Shown: piece after piece, positions 41,555 through 51,600 of the stretch | Layout: every line of letters begins with the position of its first letter | Position numbering within the stretch: the first letter of the stretch is position 1 | Assembly (NCBI GenBank): GCA_023386345.1 | Contig: JAEWJT010000015.1 | Location: forward strand, 248,001-312,000 | Reading direction: 5' to 3' | From: Bacillota bacterium | GTDB taxonomy: Bacteria > Bacillota > Clostridia > Tissierellales > Sedimentibacteraceae | DNA: 64,000 bases | Made by a program: the position numbers and the translations under genes | Notes under the pieces: model-generated | The model's database searches: none | The model's input: the letters and a program-made list of their open reading frames with translations, nothing else | What the model was told of the DNA's origin: nothing

Positions 41555-41589
41555 AAATTAAGGGGGAATTTTGAATTCCCCCTTAATTT
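41555..41589 (-). promoter_or_regulatory. Perfect intercistronic hairpin upstream of meaB
   Basis: A 16-bp perfect stem with a GGGGG/CCCCC core (41555-41570 with 41574-41589) and a 3-base loop. On the minus strand only TTT follows, so it is at most a partial terminator; RNA processing or attenuation is plausible. Confidence 0.6.
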
Positions 41590-41621
41590 ATTGTTTGTTA
41601 GTTTTGCATTATGCTCATTTT

Positions 41622-41969
41622 CTACACAATGTTTTCACCTAAAATGATTTTAGGCATTGTTGTCAAGCATCTGTTCCATCTCTTATAAAAATGCTCCAAC
41701 CCTAACTTTGATACTCTTGCATGGGTTTCTTCATCTCGAATAGTCCAATGTAAAACGTATGTCACTTTGCCCATAAACCTTGTTAAAGCAATTGGGAGTT
41801 CTCCTTGCTTCACGGCATTAAAATCAGTTTGGCGATGTGTACGTTTAATATATTTCACATCTATTACACCATCTTGTTGCATATAAAATTCTGCAACTTC
41901 TTTCATGAGTGTTTCTATTTCATCTTGTTTTTCAATTTTTGCCTCGTAAATACATATTTCATTAAACAT
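41622..41969 (-). CDS. Antibiotic-monooxygenase-fold (ABM-like) protein
   Basis: The 115-residue protein resembles dimeric alpha-beta barrel (ABM-type) proteins: a strand ICIYEAKIEKQDEIETLMKEV, a helix, GVIDVKYIKRTHRQ, and VTYVLHWTIRDEETHARVS. Members include quinol monooxygenases and many uncharacterised proteins. It lies between mcmA2 and meaB with AAGGAGATG before its ATG, so it is probably cotranscribed. It is not part of mutase operons I know, and no link to B12 chemistry can be claimed. Confidence 0.6.
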   Translation of the reverse strand: MFNEICIYEAKIEKQDEIETLMKEVAEFYMQQDGVIDVKYIKRTHRQTDFNAVKQGELPIALTRFMGKVTYVLHWTIRDEETHARVSKLGLEHFYKRWNRCLTTMPKIILGENIV

Positions 41970-42030
41970 AAAATCATCTCCTTGCCGAGATTATATACAT
42001 ATCTTTAGCTAAAAACATCTTGTTAAATTT

Positions 42031-42429
42031 CTATTTTCTTCTTACATTATTTCTAATAAAATCAATTGTAGTTGTTGTTGCTGTTCCCGGGGTAAATACC
42101 TCGTCAATTCCAGCAGCCTTTAATGTTGGTATGTCCTCGTCTGGTATAACTCCACCACCTACAACCAATACATCATCAGCACCCTGAGCTCTTAATAACT
42201 CAACTACCTTTGGCAATAAGTGATTATGTGCTCCTGATAATATACTCATCCCAACAACATCTACGTCTTCTTGTATTGCTGCTGCGACTATTTGCTCTGG
42301 TGTCTGTCTTAATCCTGTATATATTACTTCCATTCCGGCATCTCTTAAGGCTCTTGCTATCAATTTAGCTCCTCTATCGTGTCCGTCAAGTCCTGGCTTT
42401 GCTACTAAAACTCTAATTGGTCTACTCAT
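42031..42429 (-). CDS. mcmA2: Methylmalonyl-CoA mutase, B12-binding subunit
   Basis: The 132-residue protein is the cobalamin-binding domain of methylmalonyl-CoA mutase as a separate polypeptide. The base-off B12 motif DGHDRGAKLIARAL supplies the lower axial histidine, with SILSGAHNHLLP and VVGGGVIPDEDIP also visible. It pairs with the catalytic subunit encoded 23 bases upstream, together rearranging succinyl-CoA to (R)-methylmalonyl-CoA. Split mutases are known from archaea and several anaerobic bacteria. Confidence 0.95.
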   Translation of the reverse strand: MSRPIRVLVAKPGLDGHDRGAKLIARALRDAGMEVIYTGLRQTPEQIVAAAIQEDVDVVGMSILSGAHNHLLPKVVELLRAQGADDVLVVGGGVIPDEDIPTLKAAGIDEVFTPGTATTTTIDFIRNNVRRK

Positions 42430-42452
42430 TATATCTCACACATTCCTTTCTT

Positions 42453-44111
42453 CTACATTAGTACCGCTTGCTCATATTCGCCAAATACTTCTCTCATAAT
42501 GCCGCAAATTTCTCCAAGTGTTGCATACTCTTTAACTGCAGCTAATATGAATGGCATTACATTTTCAGTTCCTTGGCATGCTTTTCTTAAAGCCTCTAAT
42601 GTAGCCTTAGTAGCTTCATTATTTCTTGAAGCCTTAACATCAGCGATTTTTTTCTTTTGCATCTCTCCAACTATTGGGTCAACTCTTAATAAGCCTTTTG
42701 GTGGCGCTTCTTCAACTTGGAATTTATTAACTCCAACTACAATTCTATCCAATGATTCGATTTCCATTTGATACTTATAAGCTGAATCTGTTATTTCTTT
42801 TTGAATATATCCTAAATCTATAGCTCTTGGAGCTCCGCCTAGCTCATCAATCTTTTTGATGTACTCCATAGCTTCATCTTCAATTTGCTTTGTCTTAGCT
42901 TCGATATAATAAGAACCTGCTAATGGGTCAACTGTATTTGTAACACCTGATTCATAAGCAACTATTTGCTGTGTTCTAAGTGCTATTTGAACTGACTCAG
43001 TTGTTGGTAAAGCAAGCGCCTCATCTCTTGAATTTGTATGTAGAGACTGAGTTCCTCCGAGTACTGCCGCCAATGTTTGGATAGCAACTCTAACTATGTT
43101 GTTATCTGGCTGTTGAGCTGTCAATGTACATCCAGCAGTTTGAGTGTGGAATTTGAGCATCATTGATTGTGCTTTCTTAGCTCCAAATCTTTCTTTCATG
43201 ATTTTAGCCCATAATCTTCTAGCTGCTCTGTATTTAGAAACTTCTTCCAATAAATCATTATGAGCATTGAAGAAGAATGACAATCTAGGTGCAAATGTAT
43301 CAACATCAAGACCAGCCTTAATAGCTGCATCTACATACGCGATACCATCAGCTAATGTAAAGCCAACCTCTTGAGCTGCTGTTGAGCCAGCTTCTCTAAT
43401 GTGATATCCAGATATACTGATTGTGTTCCATTGTGGAACTTCTTTTGAACAGTATTCAAATATGTTTGTAATGAGTCTCATTGATGGCTCTGTTGGGAAT
43501 ATGTATGTTCCTCTTGCTATATATTCCTTTAATATGTCATTTTGTATCGTTCCTCTTAATTTATCAGCTGAAACACCTTGCTTTTCAGCAACTGCTATGT
43601 ACATAGCCAACAATACTGATGCAGGAGCATTTATAGTCATTGATGTACTAACCTTGTCAAGCGGAATACCGTCAAATAGTATTTCCATATCCTTTAATGA
43701 GTCAATGGCAACCCCTACTTTTCCTACTTCTCCCTCAGACAATGAGTGGTCTGAATCATAGCCAATCTGTGTTGGTAAATCAAATGCAACTGATAATCCT
43801 GTTGAACCTTGCTCAACCAAGAATTTATATCTTCGGTTTGATTCTTCAGCAGTTGCAAAGCCTGCGTACATTCTCATAGTCCAAGGCTTTCCTCTGTACA
43901 TTGTAGTCTGATATCCTCTTGTGAATGGATATTGACCAGGATAGCCTATTTCTGAATCATAATCAATATTTTCAATGTCCTCTGGAGTATATAATCTGTT
44001 TATTACATCTCCTGAACCTGTTCTGAAAGTTTCTTTGCTTTCAGGTGCTCTTTCTAGTGATTTGCTAAGGACATTATTCTCCCAAGCAGCCTTCTTTTCT
44101 TTGTCAAACAT
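42453..44111 (-). CDS. mcmA1: Methylmalonyl-CoA mutase, catalytic subunit
   Basis: The 552-residue TIM-barrel subunit carries the substrate-binding region YPFTRGYQTTMYRGKPWTM and the loop AFDLPTQIGYDSDHS, with the family-typical SGYHIREAGSTAAQE and SLHTNSRDEALALPT. It lacks a B12 domain, supplied by the next gene. The start at ATG 44111 follows GGGAGGA; TTG 44114 is an alternative. It is the first gene of a six-gene leftward operon with a promoter near 44299-44327. I saw no cobalamin riboswitch in the leader. Confidence 0.95.
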   Translation of the reverse strand: MFDKEKKAAWENNVLSKSLERAPESKETFRTGSGDVINRLYTPEDIENIDYDSEIGYPGQYPFTRGYQTTMYRGKPWTMRMYAGFATAEESNRRYKFLVEQGSTGLSVAFDLPTQIGYDSDHSLSEGEVGKVGVAIDSLKDMEILFDGIPLDKVSTSMTINAPASVLLAMYIAVAEKQGVSADKLRGTIQNDILKEYIARGTYIFPTEPSMRLITNIFEYCSKEVPQWNTISISGYHIREAGSTAAQEVGFTLADGIAYVDAAIKAGLDVDTFAPRLSFFFNAHNDLLEEVSKYRAARRLWAKIMKERFGAKKAQSMMLKFHTQTAGCTLTAQQPDNNIVRVAIQTLAAVLGGTQSLHTNSRDEALALPTTESVQIALRTQQIVAYESGVTNTVDPLAGSYYIEAKTKQIEDEAMEYIKKIDELGGAPRAIDLGYIQKEITDSAYKYQMEIESLDRIVVGVNKFQVEEAPPKGLLRVDPIVGEMQKKKIADVKASRNNEATKATLEALRKACQGTENVMPFILAAVKEYATLGEICGIMREVFGEYEQAVLM

Positions 44112-44298
44112 CAAATTTGTTCCTCCCTATTTTATAATCTTGCGGTTGACGTTTTAGGTAAAATACTTTATTTTTGTTATTTAGCTTTACTTAGCATGAT
44201 AGCCTACAAGCATTTAATTTATAAAAATAATTTCATAAATTATTTTATTAACTTAAAACCAATATTTATTTATTAAAATAATTTAACGTTTCACGTAT

Positions 44299-44327
44299 AA
44301 TATACTCTATTTTAATTAATTTTGCAA
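44299..44327 (-). promoter_or_regulatory. Candidate promoter of the methylmalonyl-CoA operon
   Basis: On the minus strand TTGCAA (44322-44327), 17-base spacer, TATATT (44299-44304), giving a leader of about 180 bases. The divergent gap 44112-44643 is very AT-rich and otherwise shows only an 18-base AT palindrome at about 44528-44545. Confidence 0.55.
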
Positions 44328-44643
44328 GATTTTTTGCAAAAATGACTAATAAATTTTTATTTCTTGCATAAAAACATGTGATTTATAGTTGTTTACATCG
44401 TTAATTAAATAACTATCGCATATTTTCAAGTTGTATAATTATTTATTAAAAATGCAGCTATTAGATATTCGCATTTTAAATATTATTTTTTTCATAATTT
44501 AGGCTATACCCCTACTGCAAAATATACTATAATAATATTATTATATATTTCCAAATTAATTAAGACTCTATTAATTAAAGTTATATATAATTGTAATAAA
44601 TGTGGTTATCATAATATAGATAAATATAATGAGGTATTTTGTG

Positions 44644-45348
44644 ATGAGAGAATTTGTAAGTTTTCAAAACGTATGTAAGTATTATAAAATGGGTGAACAA
44701 AAGATATCTGCTACCGATCATATAAGCTTTGATATTAAAAAGGGGGAATTTTGTGTAATTGTCGGACCAAGCGGTGCGGGCAAAACCACAGTATTAAATA
44801 TGTTGGGCGGCATGGATAGCTGTGATGAGGGGAGTATTGTGTTGGATGGAAAAGAAATCAGCAATTACAACAACAAACAGCTCACAGAATACAGAAGACA
44901 TGATGTAGGATTTGTATTTCAATTTTATAATTTAGTCCAAAATCTAACTGCACTTGAAAATGTGGAGCTTGCAAGCGAAATATGCAAAAATCCTTTAAAT
45001 CCTATGGAGACTTTAGAACATGTAGGCTTGAAGGATAGAATGTCTAATTTTCCTGCTCAGCTTTCAGGCGGAGAACAGCAAAGAGTGTCTATTGCAAGAG
45101 CACTTGCTAAAAATCCAAAAATACTTTTATGTGACGAACCTACAGGAGCGCTTGATTACAATACTGGAAAGGCTGTCTTAAAACTTTTGCAGGATACTTG
45201 CAAGAATACAGGTAAAACAGTCATAGTTATAACGCATAATCAAGCTATCACAGCTATGGCAGACAGAATAATTAAAATAAAAAATGGAAAAATTGAATCC
45301 TGTGAAATTAATACAAATCCAGTTCCTGTAGAAAGGATAGAGTGGTAG
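44644..45348 (+). CDS. ABC transporter ATP-binding subunit (MacB/LolD type)
   Basis: The 234-residue ATPase has Walker A GPSGAGKTT near 40, Q-loop FVFQFYNLVQNLTALENVE, signature LSGGEQQRVSIARAL near 140, and Walker B LLCDEPTGALD near 160. This is the MacB/LolD/SalX group that pairs with FtsX-type permeases, as does the next gene. The start is ATG 44644, with GAGG nine bases upstream; ATG 44629 overlaps that site. The permease reading frame begins 29 bases after the stop. Confidence 0.93.
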   Translation: MREFVSFQNVCKYYKMGEQKISATDHISFDIKKGEFCVIVGPSGAGKTTVLNMLGGMDSCDEGSIVLDGKEISNYNNKQLTEYRRHDVGFVFQFYNLVQNLTALENVELASEICKNPLNPMETLEHVGLKDRMSNFPAQLSGGEQQRVSIARALAKNPKILLCDEPTGALDYNTGKAVLKLLQDTCKNTGKTVIVITHNQAITAMADRIIKIKNGKIESCEINTNPVPVERIEW

Positions 45349-45377
45349 AGCAATATGATTTTAGAATGGAGCTTATC

Positions 45378-48300
45378 ATGAAAAAAACATTTATAAAAAA
45401 TATAAAAAGAGAGATAACCAAAAGTATTAGTAGATTTATGGCGATACTAGCTATTGTAGCACTTGGCGTCGGCTTTTTGGCTGGATTATTAGCTACAACT
45501 CCTGATATGAGATTTTCAGTAGATAAATACTATGATGATACAAATACTATGGATATCAGAATTATAAGTACAATGGGCTTAACTAACAAGGATTTAGAGG
45601 CTGTTAAAAGCATTAACGGCGTTTTAAGCATCATGCCTGCATATAGTGCAGATGTACTTTTAACAGGTACTAACCATGACTCTATTGTCACTAAAATACA
45701 TAGCATACCTTTAGATAATCCTAATTACCAAAATCAAATAATTCTAGTTGAGGGCAGAATGCCAGAAAACCCTAGAGAATGTGTTATAGAACATAAAAAT
45801 TTACTTGGCTCACCTATAACAATTGGTGACAAACTCTTTGTATCAGATGAAAATGTTGACATTGAGGATAAATTAGCTGTAAATCAGTTAGAGGTTGTGG
45901 GTGTTGTGCGAAGTGCCCAATATTTTTCAATTGAACGAGAGAGAAGTACAGTCGGCAACGGTGTAGTAGGACTTATAATGTATGCTCCTGAGGATAGCTT
46001 CTCTTATGAGGTATATACAGATGTATACGCTACTGTAAATAGAGCTGTAGAATTAAATACATTTTCTAGCGAGTATGAAAATTTAATCAATGACACTATA
46101 GATGAAATAGAAACTATATCTGAAACTCAAATAAAGCTTAGATATAACGAAATTATAGATGAAGCAAATTCAAAACTTGCAGATTCAAAAAAAGAATATA
46201 CGGATAAAAAAACTGAAACGGAAAAAGAACTTCAAGATGCACTAGATGAAATAGAAAATGGTAAAAAAGAAATTGCTGATGCGGAAAAAGAAATATCTGA
46301 TGGATATAAAAAGCTATCAGATGGACAGCAAGAGTTAAAAAATCAAAAAGTCGACTTTGAAACTCAAATTAGTGAAAAGCAAAAGGAAATAGCTGATGGT
46401 AAAAAGCAAATTATTGATGGCAAATCAAAGCTTGAGGCATTTAAAATATCACTTGATGAGGCATCACCTAAAATCGAAGAAATAAGACCTTTAGCACAGT
46501 TTAATCCACAAATTGCTGAAGAAGTTGCAAAATATGATGCTAGTGTTAAGCAATACAATTTATCACTTGAAGAAATTAACAAAAAAGAACAAGAGCTGTT
46601 AGCAGGTGAAAAGGTATTAAATGATAGCATAAATGAAGCTAACGAAAAATTTAATTTAGCAGAACAGAAATTAAATAATTCTAAAATAGAGCTAGATAAT
46701 GCTCAAAAAGAACTAGATACTGCAAAGCTTGATTTAGAGGATGGAATCAAAAAATACAATGATGGAAAAAAAGAAGCTGATGAGAAACTTGCTGATGCTG
46801 AAAAGAAGCTTAATGATGCTGAATATGAAATTAGAAAATTAGAACAGCCTAAATGGTATATTCTAGACAGACATTCAAATCTGGCATATGAAAGCTTTAC
46901 ATCAAACGCTCAAAAGATAGAGGCAATAGCAGCAGTATTTCCAATTCTATTCTTCCTTGTAGCTGCTTTGGTAGCATTAACAACTATGACTAGAATGGTT
47001 GAGGAGGAACGAACGCAAATAGGAACATTAAAGGCACTTGGCTACAGCAAATCTACAATTGCAGCCAAATATATGATATATGCTGGATTAGCAAGTATTT
47101 TAGGCTCTGTTATAGGTCTATTAGTTGGATTTAAGCTATTTCCTACGGTTATCTGGAACGCATATGAAATGATGTATACATTGCCTCCTCTAATAACACA
47201 GTTTAACGTGAAGTATGCTTTAATATCATCACTTGCAGCTATATTCTGTACTTTAGGAGCAACATTTTGGGCATGTTATAGCACTCTTATGGAATGTCCT
47301 GCAAAACTTATGCTGCCTCGTGCACCTAAAGCCGGTAAGCGTGTATTTTTAGAGTATATAACTCCCATTTGGAAAAGACTTAAATTTACTCACAAGGTTA
47401 CAGCTCGTAATCTTATAAGATACAAAAAAAGATTTTTCATGACTATTATAGGGATTGCTGGATGTACTGCACTTCTAGTAACAGGCTTTGGATTAAGAGA
47501 CAGTATCGGTGATATAATTTATAAGCAGTTTAACGAGATTTTTAAATATAACTTAATAGTTAGTATAAAAAATGAAAATTCATTAGAAAAATCAGAAGAT
47601 TTATATGATATAGTTTCAAATAAGGATTTTATATCATCTTTTACTACTATACATCAAGAGCGTGCTAAGGCTACTAGCCATAACAGTAAAAATAAAATAG
47701 ATACAACTATCACTTCTATTGAAGATGAAAGTCAGTTGAAGGATTTCATTACATTACAAGATAGAAAAACTAAAAAATCAGTTGATTTTAATAAAGAAAC
47801 AGTTATTATAACTGAAAAATTAGCTGAAAGATTAGAATTAGGTGTGGGTGATAAAATTACCCTAGAAATTAGCGATAATCGAATAGCTGATTTCACTATA
47901 GCAGGAATAACAGAAAATTATGTATCTGGATACGTGTATATACCAAATAAAATCTACGAAGCTGCCTACGGTAAAAAACCAGTCTTTAATATTTTAATTG
48001 GCAATGTACCAAATTCTGATGAAAGTCATAGAGATGAGCTTGCTATTAAACTATTAAAGGATAAAGAGATAAATGCAGTTAATTTTACTGATGTAATAAA
48101 AAATCAATTTAGTGATTTATTAGGTAAAATAGATTATATAGTAATTGTTTTAATTGTAAGTGCTGGGCTTCTAGCTTTTATAGTTCTATATAATCTTACC
48201 AATATAAATATCACAGAAAGGCAAAAGGAAATAGCTACTATCAAGGTTCTAGGCTTCTATGACAAGGAAGTTTCAGCTTATGTGTATAGAGAAACCATCA

Positions 48301-48530
48301 TTTTAAGCTTAGTTGGAACATTGCTTGGTCTAGTCTTTGGAATTTTCCTGCACGCCTTTGTTGTAAAAGTAGCAGAAGTAGATGCTACTATGTTTGGAAG
48401 AGACATCTACCCTCTAAGTTATGTGTTTTCAGCATTTCTAACAATGCTTTTCAGTATATTAGTAAATATAGTTATGAATAAAAAACTAAGAAAAATTGAT
48501 ATGGTAGAAAGCATGAAAGCAAATGAATAA
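45378..48530 (+). CDS. FtsX-like permease with long coiled-coil insert
   Basis: The 1,050-residue protein has an N-terminal membrane segment (about 20-42), an extracytoplasmic domain, and a long coiled coil (about 250-485) of repeats such as LADAEKKLNDAEYEI and ELDNAQKELDTAKLDLEDG. Then follow three FtsX-type membrane segments (about 525-660), another segment near 700, a second extracytoplasmic domain, and three C-terminal segments (about 930-1040). MacB-type systems use such periplasmic-like domains to move substrates by mechanotransmission rather than transport through the membrane. Start is ATG 45378, with GGAG seven bases upstream. It likely exports peptides or lipids or senses envelope stress. 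Confidence 0.87.
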   Translation: MKKTFIKNIKREITKSISRFMAILAIVALGVGFLAGLLATTPDMRFSVDKYYDDTNTMDIRIISTMGLTNKDLEAVKSINGVLSIMPAYSADVLLTGTNHDSIVTKIHSIPLDNPNYQNQIILVEGRMPENPRECVIEHKNLLGSPITIGDKLFVSDENVDIEDKLAVNQLEVVGVVRSAQYFSIERERSTVGNGVVGLIMYAPEDSFSYEVYTDVYATVNRAVELNTFSSEYENLINDTIDEIETISETQIKLRYNEIIDEANSKLADSKKEYTDKKTETEKELQDALDEIENGKKEIADAEKEISDGYKKLSDGQQELKNQKVDFETQISEKQKEIADGKKQIIDGKSKLEAFKISLDEASPKIEEIRPLAQFNPQIAEEVAKYDASVKQYNLSLEEINKKEQELLAGEKVLNDSINEANEKFNLAEQKLNNSKIELDNAQKELDTAKLDLEDGIKKYNDGKKEADEKLADAEKKLNDAEYEIRKLEQPKWYILDRHSNLAYESFTSNAQKIEAIAAVFPILFFLVAALVALTTMTRMVEEERTQIGTLKALGYSKSTIAAKYMIYAGLASILGSVIGLLVGFKLFPTVIWNAYEMMYTLPPLITQFNVKYALISSLAAIFCTLGATFWACYSTLMECPAKLMLPRAPKAGKRVFLEYITPIWKRLKFTHKVTARNLIRYKKRFFMTIIGIAGCTALLVTGFGLRDSIGDIIYKQFNEIFKYNLIVSIKNENSLEKSEDLYDIVSNKDFISSFTTIHQERAKATSHNSKNKIDTTITSIEDESQLKDFITLQDRKTKKSVDFNKETVIITEKLAERLELGVGDKITLEISDNRIADFTIAGITENYVSGYVYIPNKIYEAAYGKKPVFNILIGNVPNSDESHRDELAIKLLKDKEINAVNFTDVIKNQFSDLLGKIDYIVIVLIVSAGLLAFIVLYNLTNINITERQKEIATIKVLGFYDKEVSAYVYRETIILSLVGTLLGLVFGIFLHAFVVKVAEVDATMFGRDIYPLSYVFSAFLTMLFSILVNIVMNKKLRKIDMVESMKANE

Positions 48531-48555
48531 AAACAGATGAATTTTTAGATATATA

Positions 48556-48588
48556 AAGGGCTGTTTTGCGACAGCCCCTTATTTTTTG
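48556..48588 (+). terminator. Terminator after the FtsX-like permease
   Basis: GGGCTGT pairs with ACAGCCC around TTTGCG, followed by TTATTTTTT. Confidence 0.8.
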
Positions 48589-48662
48589 CTTATTAGTATT
48601 TTAAATAATCAAAAATAGTCAAATGGAATGCACTGATTTCTCAGCGAACTCCATTCTCTAAT

Positions 48663-51600
48663 TTATTCATTAATTAACTTCGACATCACTAGCAGATTCT
48701 TAATTGCCTGTGCTGCTTCAGCATAAGTTAGATTTGATTTAGGCGAAATAGTTGTTGTGCTAGTGCCATTGAAAACGCGGACTGAAAGCACTTCTCTTAC
48801 ATGAGGTGCTGCCCAGCTTCCCACTAGATTGTAATCTGTATAGTTTTTATATCTATTTTCGTCTGTTCCTACAAGCTTAGTAATATTCATTGCTCTTTGA
48901 TACATCACCATGGCTTCTTCTCTGGTAATTAGCACTTCCGGTCTGAAAGTTCCGTCTGGATATCCTGTAACTATACCATATTCATTTGCAATTAGAATAG
49001 CCAATTTTCTATCACTTGTTTCATCGACATCATTAAATTTATTTTGCTTGGCTAAACCTTCTCTGTACAATCCTAAAGCTCTTACGATATATTCTGCAAA
49101 ATCTGCTCTCGTAATTGCTTTGTCCGGCGAAAAAGATTCTGCGTTAAAAATGATTAATCTTGATGCCATGTCATTGACAGTATCTTTAGACCAGTGTTTT
49201 TCAACAGATTTCACAGTAATTGAATTCCAAATTATAGAGTAGTTGGAGTTTGTCAAAGAATTCAGCTTTGCGTACCACTTACCATCCTTTTGATATACAT
49301 CAGTCGGTACATGGCTATAGGTACCATCCGAGTTGAATACAATACCTGTTGTTATCTTACTTGGATCAACTCCTGTTGGTATTTCCATAACTCTTTCTAC
49401 ATAATTGCCAAACTTGCTAATCACTACTTCTTCTGCTGTGCCGTCCACTTTTGTAGTTTTCGCCACTATTTCAAAAGATGTCGGTGGAAATACTAGCTCA
49501 GCACCATTGGACTTAGCTACTTCATTGTATCTCTCAATCTCTTTCCCAGATAACTTAACAATCTTGACTTCAACACTAATATCTTCAAGATCATTTTCAA
49601 AAATTCCAAGAGTCTCTGCTATCTTGCTGATAGTAAATTCTTTAGCAGGAATAACATATTCGATGTTGTCACGTTTTACAGAGACATCAAAGGTGTTCTC
49701 TTCAAGTTTCTTAATGATATCTCCTGTCAACTCAACTTTTGCAGCTTCAGATTTCGTGTCCATTATTGGTATTTGAATGACATTATTTATTCCAGCGGTA
49801 TTGTTTTTGATTGCTTCGTCGATTTTGCTTTCAATGACTTTATTATCAACCTTTACAATTACCGTTGATTTTCCATTTTCAGTAGTTTTTGTTTCTTTTC
49901 CTGCATTTTGCGCTTTTCCATTAACAATGACAATGACTGTATTCTGCCCTGTTGATATTGGCACACTATTTTCATCAGAATTTTCGGATGGTTTATATGG
50001 AGTTACCGCATTTGATGCAACTGATTGTACGCCTGCTCCTGCTGTATTGACTGCTTTTACTGTAAAAGTATATGTAGTCCCATTAGTAAGACCTATCACA
50101 ATTATTGTTGTACTTGAACCAGTCACAGTAATGTTTCCCGGACTTGAAGTTACAATATATTCAATAATTGGACTTCCTCCATTACTTTCAGGTGCAGTAA
50201 AACTAACTACTGCCTGTCCATCACCTGCTATTGCACTTACAGAAGTTGGTGCACTCGGCACATTAGATGAAACACTTACCATACTGGTGGCACTGCTGAC
50301 CACGCCATTAATGGATTGAATAACATAGTATCCTGCTCCTGGTGTCACATTTGTAAACTGATAACTACCAGTTGTTACATTTGTAGCTGTAACTATTTGA
50401 TTTCCTTCTCCGTCATGCAGAGTTACAGTTGCTCCGTTGAATATATTAGTTACATTTATTAAATATACTCCACCACTTATTGTTGGTGTTCTTAGGCTTA
50501 CTCCTACAAAGCTTGAGTTCTCACTTTCTTCTCCTATAACTGTTTGTGTTACATAGAATCCCAAGTTATTTGGTATTACATTCTCGAAAGCAAATGTTTC
50601 TGTAGTTACATTATTCTGAGTTGCAACAAGCGTTCCATTCGCCAAATACAGCTTTAACGTTGCTCCTAAGGTATAATTACTAACTTCTATGCGCTCTTCT
50701 TCGCTATCACTAGCATTCGGTGCAGATGGAATTATTGGTTGTATAGTCACAAAGTCACTATTAACGCTGTTCACTCCATTTATGCTTTGAATAACATAAT
50801 ATGTGTTTCTTACTGACAACCCGCCAAACCTCCATGTTCCACTTCCTAAGTCTGTAGGACTGTCCGACATCAATGTATTTTCAGAATTATACAACTTAAT
50901 AGTTGCTCCTGTTAAAATATTACTAACATCTACATAATCAGTTCCCGCCGTTGCATTTGGTGTTCTTAGGCTTACACCTACAAAACCTGAGTTTTCACTC
51001 TCTTCTCCTCCAACGGTTTGTGTTACATAGAATCCCAAACTATTCGGTATTACATTCTCAAAAGTAAAAGTTCCTGTAATTACATTATTCTGAGTTGCAA
51101 CCAGTGTTCCATCTGTCAAATATAGCTTTAACGTTGCCCCTAAGGTATAATTACTAACTTCTATGCGCTCTTCTTCGCTATCACTAGCAGTTGGTGCTGC
51201 TGGAATTATTGGTTGTATAGTCACTAAATCACTATTAACGCTGTCCACTCCATTTATGCTTTGCATTGCATAATATGTGTTTCTTGCTGACAATCCCCCA
51301 AATCTCCATGTTCCATCTCCCAGATTTATAGGACTGCTTGATATCAATGTACCTGAAGAATTATACAACTCAATCGTTGCTCCCGTTAAAATATTACTAA
51401 CATCTACATAATTAACTCCTGCCGTTGCATTTGGTTTTCTCAGACTTACACCTACAAAACCTGAGTTTTCACTCTCTTCTCCTCCAACGGTTTGTGTTAC
51501 ATAGAATCCCAAACTATTCGGTATTACATTCTCGAAAGTAAAAGTTTCTGTAATTACATTATTTTGAGTTGCAACCAGTGTTCCATCTGTCAAGTACAGT

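Noticed and set aside
44528..44545. Perfect 18-base palindrome made only of A and T
   Set aside because: Expected by chance in DNA of this composition and not placed near a promoter.
44112..44643. Cobalamin riboswitch upstream of the B12-dependent mutase genes
   Set aside because: Looked for on the minus strand; no B12-box or typical conserved core was found in this AT-rich leader.
49777..50319. 180-codon open frame on the plus strand
   Set aside because: It is antisense to the SLH protein gene and its openness follows from the Thr/Val-rich coding repeats; no ribosome binding site and no recognisable domain.
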